Origin: Lithobates sylvaticus | Taxonomy: Eukaryota > Chordata > Amphibia > Anura > Ranidae | Reading direction: 5' to 3' | Assembly (NCBI GenBank): GCA_028564925.1 | Contig: CM053028.1 | Location: 444,590,022-444,654,021, forward strand | Length of the DNA stretch: 64,000 nucleotides | In this document: positions 1 through 10,771 of the stretch, one piece after another | How the letters are laid out: every line of letters starts with the position of its first letter | How positions within the stretch are numbered: position 1 is the first letter of the stretch | Notes under the pieces: generated by a model | The model's input: the letters and a program-made list of their open reading frames with translations, nothing else | Told to the model about the DNA's origin: nothing | The model's database searches: none | Program-made: the position numbers and the translations under genes

Positions 1-460
1 CATATTCATGTGATAGAATGGCCCAGTCAAAATCCAGACCTAAATGCAATTGAGAATCTGTGGCAAGACTTGAAAATTGCTGTTCACAGACGTTCTCCAT
101 CCAATCTGACAGAGCTTGAGCTATTTTGCAAAGAAGAATGGGCAAAAATGTCACTCTCTAGATGTGCAAATCTGGTAGAGACATTCCCAAAAAGACTTGT
201 AGCTGTAATTGCAGTGAAAGGTGGTTCTACAAAGAATTGACTCAGGGGGGCTGAATACAAATGCATGCCTCACTTTTCACATATTTATTTGTAAAAAAAA
301 TTGAAAATCATTTATCATTTTCATTTCACGTCACAATTATGTGTCACTTTGTGTTGGCTGATCACATAAAATTTCAATAAAATACATTTATGTTTTTGGT
401 TGTAACATGACAAAACGTGGAAAATTTCAAGGGGTATAAATACTTTTTCAAGGCACTGTA
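1..460 (+). mobile_element. Tc1/mariner element, 3' part, cut by window edge
   Basis: The last part of a Tc1-like DNA transposon. The plus strand encodes a transposase C-terminus from position 10 to 240, with the block PSQNPDLNAIENLW that carries the catalytic glutamate of the DD34E triad, followed by the usual KEEWAKM stretch. About 220 bp of non-coding DNA follows, ending in the inverted terminal sequence AAGGCACTG and a TA at 459-460. The same terminal sequence, inverted, begins the element at 62325, so both belong to one family. The catalytic glutamate is kept and no stop interrupts the visible part, but the 5' part lies outside the window. Confidence 0.9.
10..240 (+). CDS. Tc1-like transposase C-terminus (partial)
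   Basis: The 76 visible residues match the end of the DDE catalytic domain of Tc1 transposases, which cut and rejoin DNA at TA sites. The DLNAIENLW motif holds the third catalytic acid. The frame is open from near the window start, so the methionine at position 10 is internal and not the true start. It ends at a natural stop just before the untranslated tail and right inverted repeat. The DNA-binding domain and the first two catalytic aspartates are not in view. Confidence 0.88.
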   Translation: MIEWPSQNPDLNAIENLWQDLKIAVHRRSPSNLTELELFCKEEWAKMSLSRCANLVETFPKRLVAVIAVKGGSTKN

Positions 461-716
461 TATACCCTCCTTTTTGCTTTTACCATTATATAGAAAAGCG
501 GCTTAGAGGCCTACCATAAAGGAGAACAGAGTGATTGTAGGTTATTAACCGAGTCTACTATGGAAGAATTAAATTAAATTGAAATTGAAATTTTAAAAGT
601 AAGCAAATATAACCAGGCTCTAGCTGAGTGAAACTCCACATTATTAAAATATACATTTACACAGCGAAATGCTGGGATGACTTAGGATTTATGCACACTG
701 GAAAGCTAAAAACTGC
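461..716. other. No recognisable feature
   Basis: AT-rich intergenic DNA. I see no open frame, repeat end or RNA gene here. Confidence 0.5.
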
Positions 717-1370
717 TGTAGCACCCTCCTAGGTAGGTGCTAGAAGAGAGTATAGTTTTGGTTTTTCTGCTTACCAGGAAGATGGTCAGGTAAAACTTAG
801 AGTGCTTTCTGCCCAGGGAGCAGGATCTATTGGTTAGGTCTGCTCATTGTGCTCAGATGCAGCTCAGCTTGTTTGACTGTCCCCCACTGGTCCAATAGGG
901 AAGCATATTGGACAGTGGGAGGGGACCTGACTGGTGAGTGCACAGGCTTGGTTACAGTCCTGGCAATTGGCAGAGCAAAAGTGCTGCATTGCATGTTGGG
1001 ATACTGTATAAAAGCCCAGGGTACATGTGCTCAGAGTTAGTTGAGCCGGGGATGGGGGTGGCTGCCCTCTCCTCCGCGGAGGTAGTCGTGTGGCCTTGGG
1101 TGGTCGACCCGAGGGCCTAGAGAGAAGCTGAACCCAGAGGTCCTTTAAAGCTGACTGGAAGGGAGACACCAGGAGGGATCGGATTCTGCCTGCTGTGCAG
1201 ATCTGTGTCTTTGGGGCCTGTCGAGTGAGGGTCACACCCTTCAGCTAGAAGAGTCAGTGGATGGGTGTCAGTAAAGGGGATGCTAGAGAGTATCCTGAAG
1301 ATAATGTAGTGCATTGAGTCTCCTGCTAGTGAGAGCAAGAAGACTTAATTCCTTCATACATGTGGCAGTA
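717..1370 (+). mobile_element. Possible solo LTR (fossil)
   Basis: The segment begins TGTAGCACCC, a start typical of amphibian LTRs and close to the reverse complement of the end of the better-supported LTR-like insertion at 21634-22684. A TATA-like signal (TGTATAAAAGCC) lies near 1008, followed by a GC-rich stretch, as in a U3-R boundary. I could not fix the 3' end or find a target duplication, so both the identity and the right boundary are uncertain. No internal retroviral sequence is attached. Confidence 0.3.
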
Positions 1371-1559
1371 TGGTAAAGCAGTGTGACTGCTTCCACAAAC
1401 AATTCGGTAAGGCCAAGTGAGAGTTGTCCTCATCAATTGTGACTAGTTCCAGTTGGAGTATCCCACTAATCCCTTCTCCTCCCATCCAAGTTCCAAAATA
1501 ACATACAAAAAACCCCAAACACCTTGGACTGGTCATTGAGTAACGAGCAAGCGAGAGTA

Positions 1560-1800
1560 ATGCCGCGTACACACGTGCGGACTTTTGCCGGCGGACCTAG
1601 TCCAGCGGACAATCCCGCGGGACTTTCCAGCTGGGTCCGCTGGACTTTCCGAGCGTGTGGACTTGCCCACACACGCACGGACTTCTCCAGCGGATAATCC
1701 GCCGGCCAAAAGTCCGCGGGACTTTTGAAAATGAACGGACTTGCCCACACACGGAGCAGTCCGTTCATTTCGAACGTAACTTCAGGTTACGTAGCTAGCG
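1560..1800. repeat. GC-rich fold-back repeat, GTCCGC-rich
   Basis: This segment starts TGCCGCGTACACACG and is built from alternating direct and inverted copies of GCGGACTT / AAGTCCGC. The same end sequence occurs as a very short palindrome near 13185 inside the TTAA element, and again, inverted, near 37190-37225. This is the signature of a non-autonomous DNA element family with self-complementary ends. No coding capacity is seen. Confidence 0.55.
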
Positions 1801-2277
1801 TAGGCAGTAAATGCCGCCGCGCTAGCTCCGCAAGCTGGCATGGATTTAAAGGGAATCCCCACGCCGAAAAAAACGGCGTGGGGGTTCCCCCCAAATCCAT
1901 GTCAGACCCTCATCCGAGCACGCAGCCTGGCAGGCCAGGAAAGGGGTGGGGACGAACGAGCGCCCCCCCCCCCTCCTGAGCCGTACCAGGCCGCGTGCCC
2001 TCAACATGGGGGGTGCCCTGGGGAAAGGGGGGCCGTGCTGATGAGGACAAGGGCCTCTTCCCGACAACCCTGGCCGTTGGTTGTCGGGGTCTGCGGGCGG
2101 GGCCTTATCGGAATCTGGGAGCCCCCTTTAATAAGGGGCCCCCCCAGATACCGGCCCCCCACCCTATGTGAATGAGTATGGGGTACGATGTACCCCTACC
2201 CATTCACCTAAGGTGTAAAATGTAAAGTAAAAAAAAAACACCCACACTTTTGAAAAAATAGTTTATTGCACTGCTCC

Positions 2278-2554
2278 GGGGGTCTTCTTCCGTCTTGGGG
2301 GTCTTCTCGCCGGACTCCCCCGCCATTTACCAAGCTCTTTTACCGAGCGGGGGAAGTCCGGCTACCTTCTTCGTCGTCGCCGCCGTCTGGGGGTCTTGAT
2401 CCGCCTTCGGGGGTCTTCTTCCGTCTTGGGGGTCTTCTCGCCGGACTCCTCCGCTCTCTTCTGCTATTTTACCTAGCTCTTTCACGAGGGGAGGAGTCCG
2501 GCTACCTTCTTCGTCGTCGCCGCCGCCGTCGTCTGGGGGTCTCGATCCGCCTTC
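2278..2554 (+). repeat. Two-copy tandem duplication inside family A
   Basis: Unit 1 (2278-2408, about 131 bp) and unit 2 (2409-2554, about 146 bp) both begin GGGGGTCTTCTTCCG and end with TCCGCCTTC. Each unit also holds a small inverted repeat around CCGGACTCC / GGAGTCCGG. A third unit starts at 2555 and decays at once. Confidence 0.8.
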
Positions 2555-2727
2555 GGGGGTCTTCCGGGGGTCTCTTCTGTTCTTGCGGCGGTCGTCGTCT
2601 TCCGCGCCGCCGGCGCCTTCTTCTTCTTGTCCTTCTTCTTGTCCTTCTCTTGTTCTTCTTCTTCTTCCGATGTTGACCCGACGCTCTCTCTGCCCGGAAT
2701 GCCTGTGCCGCTCTGCGCTCGGACTTA

Positions 2728-2885
2728 TATAGGGACATGGGGGACAGGGTCACATGCACATGTCACATGGTGACCCCGCCCCCTTGTGTTGTCACAGTCC
2801 CGGAGGATGCTGGGACTGTGACATCGCAAGGGGGCGGGGTCACCATGTGACATGAACATGTGACCCTGTCCCCCATGTCCCTATA
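2728..2885. repeat. 158-bp imperfect palindrome
   Basis: The arms run from TATAGGGACATGGGGG to its complement CCCCATGTCCCTATA, with the centre near 2806. The inner stem contains GGTGACCCCGCCCCCTTG paired with its complement, and GTCACAGTCCC / GGGACTGTGAC close to the loop. The parts match the centre of the inverted copy at 36442-36510 (GGTGACCCCGCCCC, GGGACTGTGAC). Confidence 0.85.
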
Positions 2886-3239
2886 AAACTCTGCATTTTG
2901 CATGAAAAAAAGTCCCAGACCCTCTCCAAAAACGCAGAGGCACAAAAATGCATTGATGTGAACATGTTCCATAGAAACCCATGTTAAAAAATTTCCCTGC
3001 ATTTCTTCAAAATGCAAAATGAATCAAAAAGTGTGAATCGAGCCTAAGGGTGGGAAAAGTTGAAACCCCTAGAAACCAAGTGGAAACCCTTAGCAACCAG
3101 CTGCAGGTAACCAGGGAGAGGCCTATGAAGTCAACACTCAGCCAGCCCTGCAGGGACAGTGCTAAACTGCTAAAAGAACACTAAATAAAAACGCTAATAT
3201 TTTTGCATTTTTTTGCCAACGTTTAACAGTGTTTATCAC

Positions 3240-3490
3240 AATGTGTAAGCGTTAAGGAGCGGGGCTACTGGCGTGAATCGGAAGGGGAACCCCACATCAA
3301 AATTAAAAAAAAAACTGACATAGGGTCTCCCCCAAAATCCCTTATCCGAGCATGCAGCCTGGAAGGCCAGGAAAGACAGGGGGGGGGGCGAGCCCAGAGG
3401 GGCCTTCTCCCCACAACCCTGGCATATGGTTGTGAGGGATACGGGGGGAGGTCACTTATTGGAATCTGGAATCCCCTTTAACAAATCCAG
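3240..3490 (+). repeat. Family A fragment
   Basis: A diverged copy of the 1850-2150 region. It shares the ATCCGAGCATGCAGCCTGG block, the poly-G tract, the CCACAACCCTGGC block and the GGAATCTGGAATCCCCTTTA block. No coding potential. Confidence 0.6.
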
Positions 3491-3559
3491 GTGTCTGATC
3501 CACAAAATCTCCTCCCACATCAGGTGCAGGTGCTGGCTCAGTATGACAGTGGCATACAA

Positions 3560-3690
3560 AGAAAAAAATTTATCCGGATAGCCGCACTCCAACGATAATA
3601 TCTTTATTGGTAAAAATCCAAGATCGCTGAAAAAAATCCAAAATCCAAGATCGCTAACATGTTTCACACCATAACTACTGGTGCTTACTC
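3560..3690 (-). repeat. Retroposon-like 3' end (GAAACATGTTAGC family)
   Basis: Read on the minus strand it carries GTGTGAAACATGTTAGC, then CCAATAAAGATATT and TTGGAGTGCGGCTATCC. The copy at 27545-27670 on the plus strand has the same three blocks in the same order, with AATAAAGG as its middle block. This suggests a dispersed retroposed family with a built-in AATAAA. The exact class is unknown. Confidence 0.5.
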
Positions 3691-3699
3691 GTAGCTAAA

Positions 3700-4288
3700 T
3701 CTTTGAGCAAATGACAATTGTTTATATATACATGCCAATACATACAAAGTGGGCTTGATTGAAAAATTTAACAAATAAAAGATTGACAAATTAACAGATT
3801 TCTGTTACAAATCGCAACTTGACTCTGATTAACACTGTAGTAGATCTACCGAGATGGATCTCCTGAAACCAAGGTCTTCATAGATGTAATAATAATTTCC
3901 CTTTGTTGATACAATTTAGACAATAAAGCCCAGATTATTACTTAAATGTGTACATTTCATGACATTTGGAATTGCCGGTGAAGGAATATATACTTAGACA
4001 TCTAAAATAATAAATGAGAAGTAAAACCATCAAAAAACAGATCACATATGTATAATGGTATCAACATCAAAAAATAAATTAATATATATATATATCTTTG
4101 GTGTAATATCCCATACATTAGGAAACCATTTTTTTTAAAACACAAGAATTCCTCTAGCAAGAAAAGGAACACTTGTTAACCCATTGTTGAATATAAAGAT
4201 TATCCTGTAGAATGACCATTTTTTATTATTGTTTGCCTTCTAAGCTTCAGTACATTAAATTATTTGGTTACATGAGGGAGAAAAAATA

Positions 4289-4294
<6 letters not shown>
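3700..4294. other. AT-rich, no feature seen
   Basis: AT-rich DNA with short AT runs (near 4080). No coding frame or recognisable repeat end. Confidence 0.5.

Positions 4295-4321
<27 letters not shown>
4295..4321. repeat. (TA)n microsatellite
   Basis: About 13 TA dinucleotides. Confidence 0.95.
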
Positions 4322-4323
<2 letters not shown>

Positions 4324-4329
4324 TGCAGG

Positions 4330-4760
4330 GACATAACAAGGGGACCCCCAGATCCCAGAACCCCCCCCCCCCATGTGAATGAGTATAGAGTACGTTTTAC
4401 TAATATATATGTATGTACTGCTCATTCACCAAAAATGTGGTAAAAGTGAATAAAACATGACAAAAAGTTTTTGACAAGTCCTTTATTACAAAAGAACCCA
4501 GTGTAGGTCCCACGTCAATCACGATGAACGCTGGCCGACGACCCAATAAAAAAAAAAAGAGAAGAAGCTCTGCTCCCGACGAAGGCTCCAGCCGAAAGAC
4601 AGCTCTGCTGCCTCCCTCTGCTAAATAAACTAAGGGCTATTACAATGTAATAATTGAAATAATGCGCTTCAATCATCCTGACACCATACCAACCATGTTG
4701 CCAGGATGATTGAAGCGCTAACACCAGGTGTTTGGAGTACCTTTTTCTGGAATACACATA
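4330..4760 (+). repeat. Family A-related repeat with hairpin
   Basis: Shares the GTGAATGAGTATAGAGTACG ... CTCATTCACC block with family A, then differs. At 4663-4725 there is a perfect 17-bp stem (GCGCTTCAATCATCCTG and its complement) around a roughly 21-base loop. Confidence 0.5.
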
Positions 4761-4792
4761 TTGCTATTGTGGTGTAGGATCTGGGCCTGCTG

Positions 4793-4868
4793 TCCCTCTA
4801 TCTCTCTTTCTTTCCTTCCTTCTCTCTCCTTATCTCCCTATTTCTTTCTCCCTCCATCTCTCGTTCAT
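4793..4868 (+). repeat. Pyrimidine-rich low-complexity tract
   Basis: CT-rich run of CTTT and CTCC words; simple sequence. Confidence 0.85.
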
Positions 4869-5870
4869 CTCAGACTCAAACCACATCCCCTTTAAGCCCC
4901 GCCCAAGATTTAGTTTAAGCCACGCCCATCTTACACTGTGCACCCATTAAACTACGCCTAAAAACAAATGCCCCACCCCTAATTATAATAAGACTCCGCC
5001 TACAGACAAAAAAAGTGTCCCTATACATTTTTTTACAATGTTGGGAACTATGAATTACGTTGCTGCTCGCTGTGATGGTTGGACCCGGGAGTTTGAGACT
5101 CTCAGTCTGAACCACCAACTACACGAACAGGAAGTGATGTAGTTGATGATGAGATCCATCCTCATGGTGCCCAGGTATTGGAGAGTCTTCCTGTATGCAG
5201 TGATGGCATCACTGGGCTTTACATGCTGAGTTCTGTACAAATTTAAGAAAAAAACAATTGTTTTTCCTTACTATTAGATCCATTTTATTACTATACTGGA
5301 GTTCAGCTTTAACATAATTTTTGCAACCATTGACAATACAAAAGATGTAACTCTGAGTTTAAAATAATCCTCATTGTGTTATCTGAGAGATTTTCACAAA
5401 ACAGGTGGGAAATTACATGTCTTCACTTCGTCGCACTGTCACAACTAATCAGAAGCAGCCCCAAAACACTTATTCCAGAGAGATGTGTAAGATCCCAGGC
5501 TCTCATCTCGGCTTCGTTAAATTGCCATTTCCATTAGATTGTAATTAAAAATAAGTCATGTGCAATTACTCTTGCAGACGTATTGAAGGAGGAAAACAAC
5601 AAAATGCAAACTATTAAGCATCTAAACAGTCCGCCTCTCACAGCGGTATCAGATTTTCCACAGGGATTGTGTTTTTTAAAGCATAGTCAATGCCAAATCT
5701 CCAAATCGCTATTTTTTGTGCTACAAATGCAGCTGATCCACTCGCAGGAGACCAGTGACATCACAAAACATGTCCATTCATGCAAAGTAAATGTTGTGTT
5801 TTTTTTTAAGAGGATGCTGCTGTTCTAATCTGGATTATTTCAATATTTTAGAAGAAAGATAGAAAATAAC
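4869..5870. other. No gene recognised
   Basis: The first 170 bp contain scattered CACGCCC / CCGCCC words like those in old frog MITEs. From 5240 the DNA looks single-copy and AT-rich. The open frame at 5583-5828 has no recognisable domain and no splice-site support. Confidence 0.45.
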
Positions 5871-5919
5871 GGAATAGGTAGATACAGTCCTCAGTAGACT
5901 TCAAATAGTCTTCAGCAGA

Positions 5920-6300
5920 ATTAGGGCTCATGGCGACGAGCATTGATTTTCTTGGAATGCATGTAAAACGCAGATCAGCAAAATCTCATTGACTTTAATT
6001 GAGCATTTCACATGGCAATTCAAATGCCACATTTGACCTTCTTTGTGTTGCGCTGCATTTCTTTGGACGCAGCATGTCCTATTGAGGAGCGAAAGTAGGC
6101 GAAACGCAGCCTTTTCTTATCTTAAAATCCATTCTTTCCAATGGACCCAGTTCACACCAACATACCACACTGGTGTGTGCTGGACAGATACGGAACATGC
6201 TGCATTTAAATGAGCTGTAACACATTATAGCACATTGTAATGCAATGCGTCACACATTAAATAAATAAGAAATAAAGCTTTGGCTTTCACAGTGAAAAAA
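5920..6300. repeat. Old MITE-like dispersed sequence
   Basis: Contains words such as TTCACACCAACATACCACAC and repeated CATTTAAATG / GCATTT segments that resemble worn MITEs elsewhere in the window (2890-3050 and 57630-57750). The boundaries are not clear. Confidence 0.3.
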
Positions 6301-6500
6301 AAAATGTACAGGCATGCAACCTGTTAAGACAAAAACAGACATCAATGCATAAACGCAACACAAGTGGGGGGAAAGCAGCCTCAACAAGGGAAAATCTCCA
6401 CAACAGCAACACAGAGTATGGGAAGGCTTGAACTCACCAGCCCTAGTTGTAGAGACATTCCCTCACTCTGTCTGGTGAAGCCATTGTTACTGAAACATTG

Positions 6501-6925
6501 TGTTACTAAACCCAGGAGCCTGCATTCACTATAGCTGGTCTTCCATACTACATAGAACATGGAAATGCAATCATTTTAGTAAATATAAACTGCTAAATAC
6601 TGTTTCTCATCAGCAGTCTTGTGACTTCTATCAGTGTCTGGTTAAAGCTTGTAGGAGGAGTTTTCATTCTACTCTGATTGTCCTACGAGGCTGCAGGACC
6701 TGACCCTCTGTCTGGACAGTGCTGATTGGCCTTGTGCTGATCACATTCAAAAAATAAAACGCTCCAGAAATACTAACCAAACTGAGCATGAGCATCCCAA
6801 GGCTCTGTTCTATCAGCAGATAGATTGGGGACTGTGAAGAAGGGGAGGATCAGAGAAGACAGGATCAAACAGACTTTTTACACAATGCAGAGGATTAACC
6901 CCTTAGGTTCCAGAGTGAGGGGAAA
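6501..6925 (+). repeat. Dispersed repeat family C, uninterrupted copy
   Basis: Runs from GTTACTAAACCCAGGAGCC to about CAGAGTGAGG. It aligns along its length with 21581-23090, which is the same repeat split by a 1.05-kb LTR-like insertion. This copy preserves the empty site around 6548-6558 (TACATAGAACAT). No coding capacity. Confidence 0.8.
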
Positions 6926-7015
6926 TATCTCCAACAGAGCCTTGGATAGCTGTAAAACTTTGACAGAGGTTTTACTCCTTCCAAAATGTAAAAAAAAAAT
7001 AGCTGGACATATATT

Positions 7016-7505
7016 TTAACCACTTGCCGACCACGCTATAGCTGATTGACAGCTACAGCGTTGGCGGCTAGTTCTGGGAGGCCATCATATGACGGCCTCC
7101 CATGATCGCGCCTGCTGCTGGGCATGGGCGGAGCGCTCTGTGATCACAGTGTCTGGAGGCCAGCTCATCAGTGCCCATCAGTGCAACCTAACAGTGCTCA
7201 TCAATGCCCATCAGTGTAACGCATCAGTGCAGCCTCATCAGTGCACATCAGTGAAGGAGAAAAATACCTGTTTCCAAAATGTTATAACAAGATATGAAAA
7301 AGTTTTTAGTTTTTTTTCAAAATGTTCCTTTTTTTTGTTTATAAAAAACCCAGTGGTGATTAAATACCACCAAAAGAAAGCTCTATTTGTGTGAAAAAGA
7401 TGATAAAAATTTGGGTACAGTGTAGCATGACCATGCAATTGTCTTTCAAAATGCGACAGCTCTGAAAGCTGAAAATTAGCCTGGTCAGGAAGGGGGTAAA
7501 AGTTC
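7016..7505 (+). mobile_element. TTAA-target MITE, right end eroded
   Basis: Begins TTAA then CCACTTGCCGACC. Its 3' half (AAATACCACCAAAAGAAAG ... GCATGACC.TGCAATT) matches the 3' end of the 4.5-kb TTAA element at 15325-15400, so it is a deletion derivative of the same or a sister family. The usual closing GAAGTGGTTAA is missing and Tc1 sequence follows. It contains a short run of CATCAGTGC repeats (7165-7250) related to the minisatellites at 21190 and 39545. Confidence 0.7.
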
Positions 7506-7520
7506 CCAGTAAACAACCAG

Positions 7521-7944
7521 AGTGTGTGTGGAGAAAACCAGGCACTGCTCATCACCTGTCCAATACAGTCCCAACAGTGAAGCATTGTGGTGGCAGCATC
7601 ATGCTGTGGGGGTGTTTTTCAGCTGCAGAGACAGGACGACTGGTTGCAATTGAGGGAAAGATGAATGCGGCCAAGTACAGGGATATCCTGGACGAAAACC
7701 TTCTCCAGAGTGCTCAGGTCCTCAGACTGGGCCGAAGGTTTACCTTCCACTGAGGCAATTACCCTAAGCACACAGCTAAAATAATGAAGGAGTGGCTTCA
7801 CAACAACTCCGTGACTGTTCTTGAATGGCACAGCCAGAGCCCTGACTTAAACCCAATTGAGCATCTCTGGAAAGACCTAAAAATGGCTGTCCAACAACGT
7901 TTACCATCCAACCTGAACTAGAGAGGCCAATCTGTAACAAAGAC
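7521..7944 (+). pseudogene. Tc1-like transposase fragment
   Basis: A truncated piece of a Tc1-like transposase, with no DNA-binding domain and no inverted repeats. The frame reads WRKPGTAHH ... GGSIMLWGCF ... KYRDILDENL up to a stop at 7751, where active relatives have the FQQDNDPKHTAK block. The same frame then continues with [19 protein letters not shown] (the glutamate is kept) and [15 protein letters not shown]. The QDND aspartate is lost. On the left it abuts the TTAA MITE and on the right the CR1 LINE, so the original transposon has been cut on both sides. Confidence 0.85.
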
Positions 7945-8004
7945 CTTAAGCGCCGAACAGTATGTTGTCTACCGGGCGCTCGGGCTTGGCACATCACAGA
8001 TCTG

Positions 8005-9010
8005 GTGGACAGATTACTGGGAGGGGCTGGGGAAGACCCAGCTGTCATGGTGCACGTTGGCACAAATGACAAAGTCAGAGGCAGATGGAGTGTCCTAAAG
8101 AACGATTTTAGGGACTTAGGAGCTAAATTGAGGAAAAGGACCTCCAAAGTAGTATTCTCAGGAATACTACCAGTACATCGAGCCACACCAGAAAGGCAGA
8201 GGGAGATTAGGGAAGTAAACAAGTGGCTGAAGAGCAGGTGTAGTAAGGAGAGGTTTGTGTTCCTGGAGGACTGTATAGTAGCAAGTCTTAGTTGCAATAT
8301 CGGAACACCCAATAAGAGGATAATATGCGACCGGTCTAAGCTACGTGGCATGTTCACCAATACCATGAGCCTTGTGGACAAGATGGGTGAACTAGAGATA
8401 CTGTTGTACGAGGAGGATATGGATTTTGTGGGAATTTCAGAGACCTGGTTCAACAGCTCTCATGATTGGCTGGCAAACATTCAAGGGTATACCCTTTATT
8501 GCAAGGATAGAGAGGGTAAAAAAGGGGGAGGGGTATGCCTATATATCAAGAATAATGTACAAGTGAATGTGAGAGATGACATCACTAAGAGAGCTAGGGA
8601 GGATGTAGAATCCTTATGGGTAGAGCTCCAAAAGGGATGAAGCTAAGGGGAAAATAATACTGGGACTATGCTATAGGCCCCCTAACTTGAGGGAGGAAGG
8701 GGAGACAGATCTCCTATCACAACTTGGATTAGCAGCAAGGATGGGAAGTGTTATCATAATGAGGGATTTTAATTATCCAGACATAGACTGGGCAGAGGGA
8801 ACCGCGCATTCATCTAAAGCTCGCCAGTTCCTAAATGTCTTGCAGGACAATTTTATGGGTCAGATGGTAGATGCACCAACTAGAAATAAAGCGTTACTGG
8901 ATCTACTGATTATCAACAATACAGGCCTGATCACGGATGTGGAAATATGGGGAAATTTAGGTAAAAGCAATCACAGGTCAATTGGCTTCAGTATAAAATC
9001 ACACAAATAG
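8005..9010 (+). pseudogene. CR1 ORF1 esterase tail joined to endonuclease domain
   Basis: The open frame 8005-8640 (211 residues) begins in the SGNH/GDSL esterase of CR1 ORF1 (MVHVGTNDK, the GxND block). It runs without a break into the endonuclease of ORF2 (ISETWFN, the catalytic ETW block, then GGVCLYIKNN). ORF1 and ORF2 are normally separate, so this suggests an internal deletion. The endonuclease continues at 8687-9010 in another frame with MRDFNYPDIDW, where the family usually has GDFN, and SNHRSI, where it usually has SDH. The change of the SDH aspartate to asparagine should by itself stop nicking activity. Confidence 0.8.
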
Positions 9011-9159
9011 GAAACATAAGGGGAATACAAAGACACTGAACTTCAAAAGAGCATTTAGAAGGCATAAATTGGGATAAAATCTTAGGAACAAAGAACACGG
9101 AGGAGAGATGGGTTTGCTTTAAGAGCATATTAAATAAGGGCATTAGCCAATGCATCCCA

Positions 9160-10771
9160 TTGGGTAATACATTTAAAAGAGCAAACAAAAGTCCTGGATG
9201 GCTTAACTCCAATGTAAAAATGCATATAAAAGCAAAAGTAAAGGCCTTCAAAAAATACAGGGTTGAGGGATCATCATCAGCATTCAGACTTTATAAAGAA
9301 TGCAACAAGAAATGTAAGGCTGCAATAAGGATGGCTATGATAGAACATGAAACATAGCGGAGGAGGAGGAGAGCAAAAAAAATCCCAACAAATTCTTTAA
9401 GTATGTAAACAGTAAAAAAGGGAGGACAGACCATATTGGCCCCATAAAGAATGAGGAAAGACATCTGGTTATAAAGGATGGGGAGATGGCAAAGGTATTG
9501 AATTTTTTTTTTTCTCCTCAGTCTTCACGAGGGAATCGAGCGGCTTCAGTAACCGAAACTGCAGTGTTTATCCTCATGACACATCATAGGAAGCACCTCC
9601 ATGGTTAACAGAGGACAGAATTAAAATTAGACTTGGGAAACTTAAAAGTAATAAATCACCGGGACCAGATGGCTTGCACCCGAGGGTACTTAGGGAACAA
9701 TTGCCAGACCATTGTTCCTAATTTTTACTGACAGTCTACTGACTGGAATGGTACCAGCTGGTTGGAGAAAAGCCAATGTAGCACCAATATTTAAAAAGAG
9801 CCCAAAATACATCCCTGTGAATTACAGACCAGTTAGCCTAACATCAATAGTATGTCAACTCTTGGAGGGGATGATAAGGGACTATATACAAGATTTTAGT
9901 AATGAGAACATTATCATTAGCAGTAATCAGCATGGATTCATGAAGAATCGTTCTTGCCAAACCAATCTATTAACCTTCTATGAGGAGGTGAGTTTCCATC
10001 TAGATAAAGGAAGGTCTGTAGACATGGTATATCTGGATTTTGCAAAATCATTTAACACAGTTCCCCATAAACGTTTACTGTACAAAATAAGGTCCGTTGG
10101 CATGGACCATAGGGTGAGTACATGGATTGAAAACTGTCTACAAGGGCGATTTCAGAGGGTGGTGATAAATGGGGAGTACTTGGAATTGCCAGGGGTGGGT
10201 AGTGGGGTCCCCCAGGGTTCTGTGCTGTGACCAATCCTGTTTAATATGTCCTGGAGGATGGGTTAAACAGTTAAACAGTTCAATTTCTGTATTTGCGGAC
10301 GATACTAAGCTAAGCAGGGCAATAACTTCTCCGCAGGATGTAGAAACCTTGTAAAAAGATCTGAACAAATTAATGGGGTGGGCAACTACATGACAAATGA
10401 GGTTCAATGTAGAAAAATGTAAAATAATGCATTTGGGTGTCAAAAATATGAATGCAATCTATACACTGGGGGGAGAACCTCTGGGGGAATCTAGGATGGA
10501 AAAGGACCCGGGGGTTCTAGTAGATGATAGGCTCAGCAATGGCATGCAATGCCAAGCTGCTGCTAACAAAGCAAACAGAATATTGGCATGCATTAAAAAG
10601 GGGATCAATTCCAGAGATAAAACGATAATTCTCCCGCTCTACAAGACTGGTTCGGCCGCACCTAGAGTATGCTGTCCAGTTCTGGGCACCAGTCCTAAGG
10701 AAGGATGTAATGGAAATGGAGCGAGTACAAAGAAGGGCAACAAAGCTAATAATGGGTCTGGAGGATATTAG
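9160..10771 (+). pseudogene. CR1 reverse transcriptase remnant
   Basis: 9160-9357 is the linker before the RT (PGWLN ... KCKAAIRMA). 9712-10230 carries the RT core: VPAGWRKANVAPIFKK, NYRPVSLTSI, HGFMKNRSCQTNLL, VYLDFAKSFNTVPH and SGVPQGSVL. The active-site block appears downstream as FADDTKL (near 10290-10310) in a different frame. 10397-10771 is the CR1 C-terminus (NVEKCKIMHLG, LYKT). The parts lie in several frames with stops between, so no enzyme can be made. Without the damage it would copy element RNA at a nicked chromosome end. Confidence 0.88.

Larger units (their letters stand above)
1840..2960 (+). repeat. GC-rich dispersed repeat (family A), full-looking copy
   Basis: A compound repeat. 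It opens with a small hairpin (CACGCCG...CGGCGTG) and continues with GC-rich spacer, a block ending ...CCCATTCACCTAAGG near 2210, and an internal tandem duplication (2278-2554). A pyrimidine-rich codon-like stretch (2600-2670) and a 158-bp palindrome (2728-2885) follow. A second copy lies in reverse orientation at 36302-37230, and shorter pieces sit at 3240-3480 and 4330-4530. The open frames across it encode low-complexity Arg/Leu/Ser/Pro strings and are not genes. Superfamily unknown. Confidence 0.65.

Noticed and set aside
2266-2676. 136-codon frame and its 85-codon antisense (Arg-rich)
   Set aside because: Low-complexity translation of a GC-rich repeat with an internal duplication; no start context or domain.
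4663-4725. 17-bp perfect stem with ~21-base loop as a microRNA or tRNA
   Set aside because: No tRNA A/B boxes and no microRNA-like context; sits inside a dispersed repeat, so a MITE hairpin is more likely.
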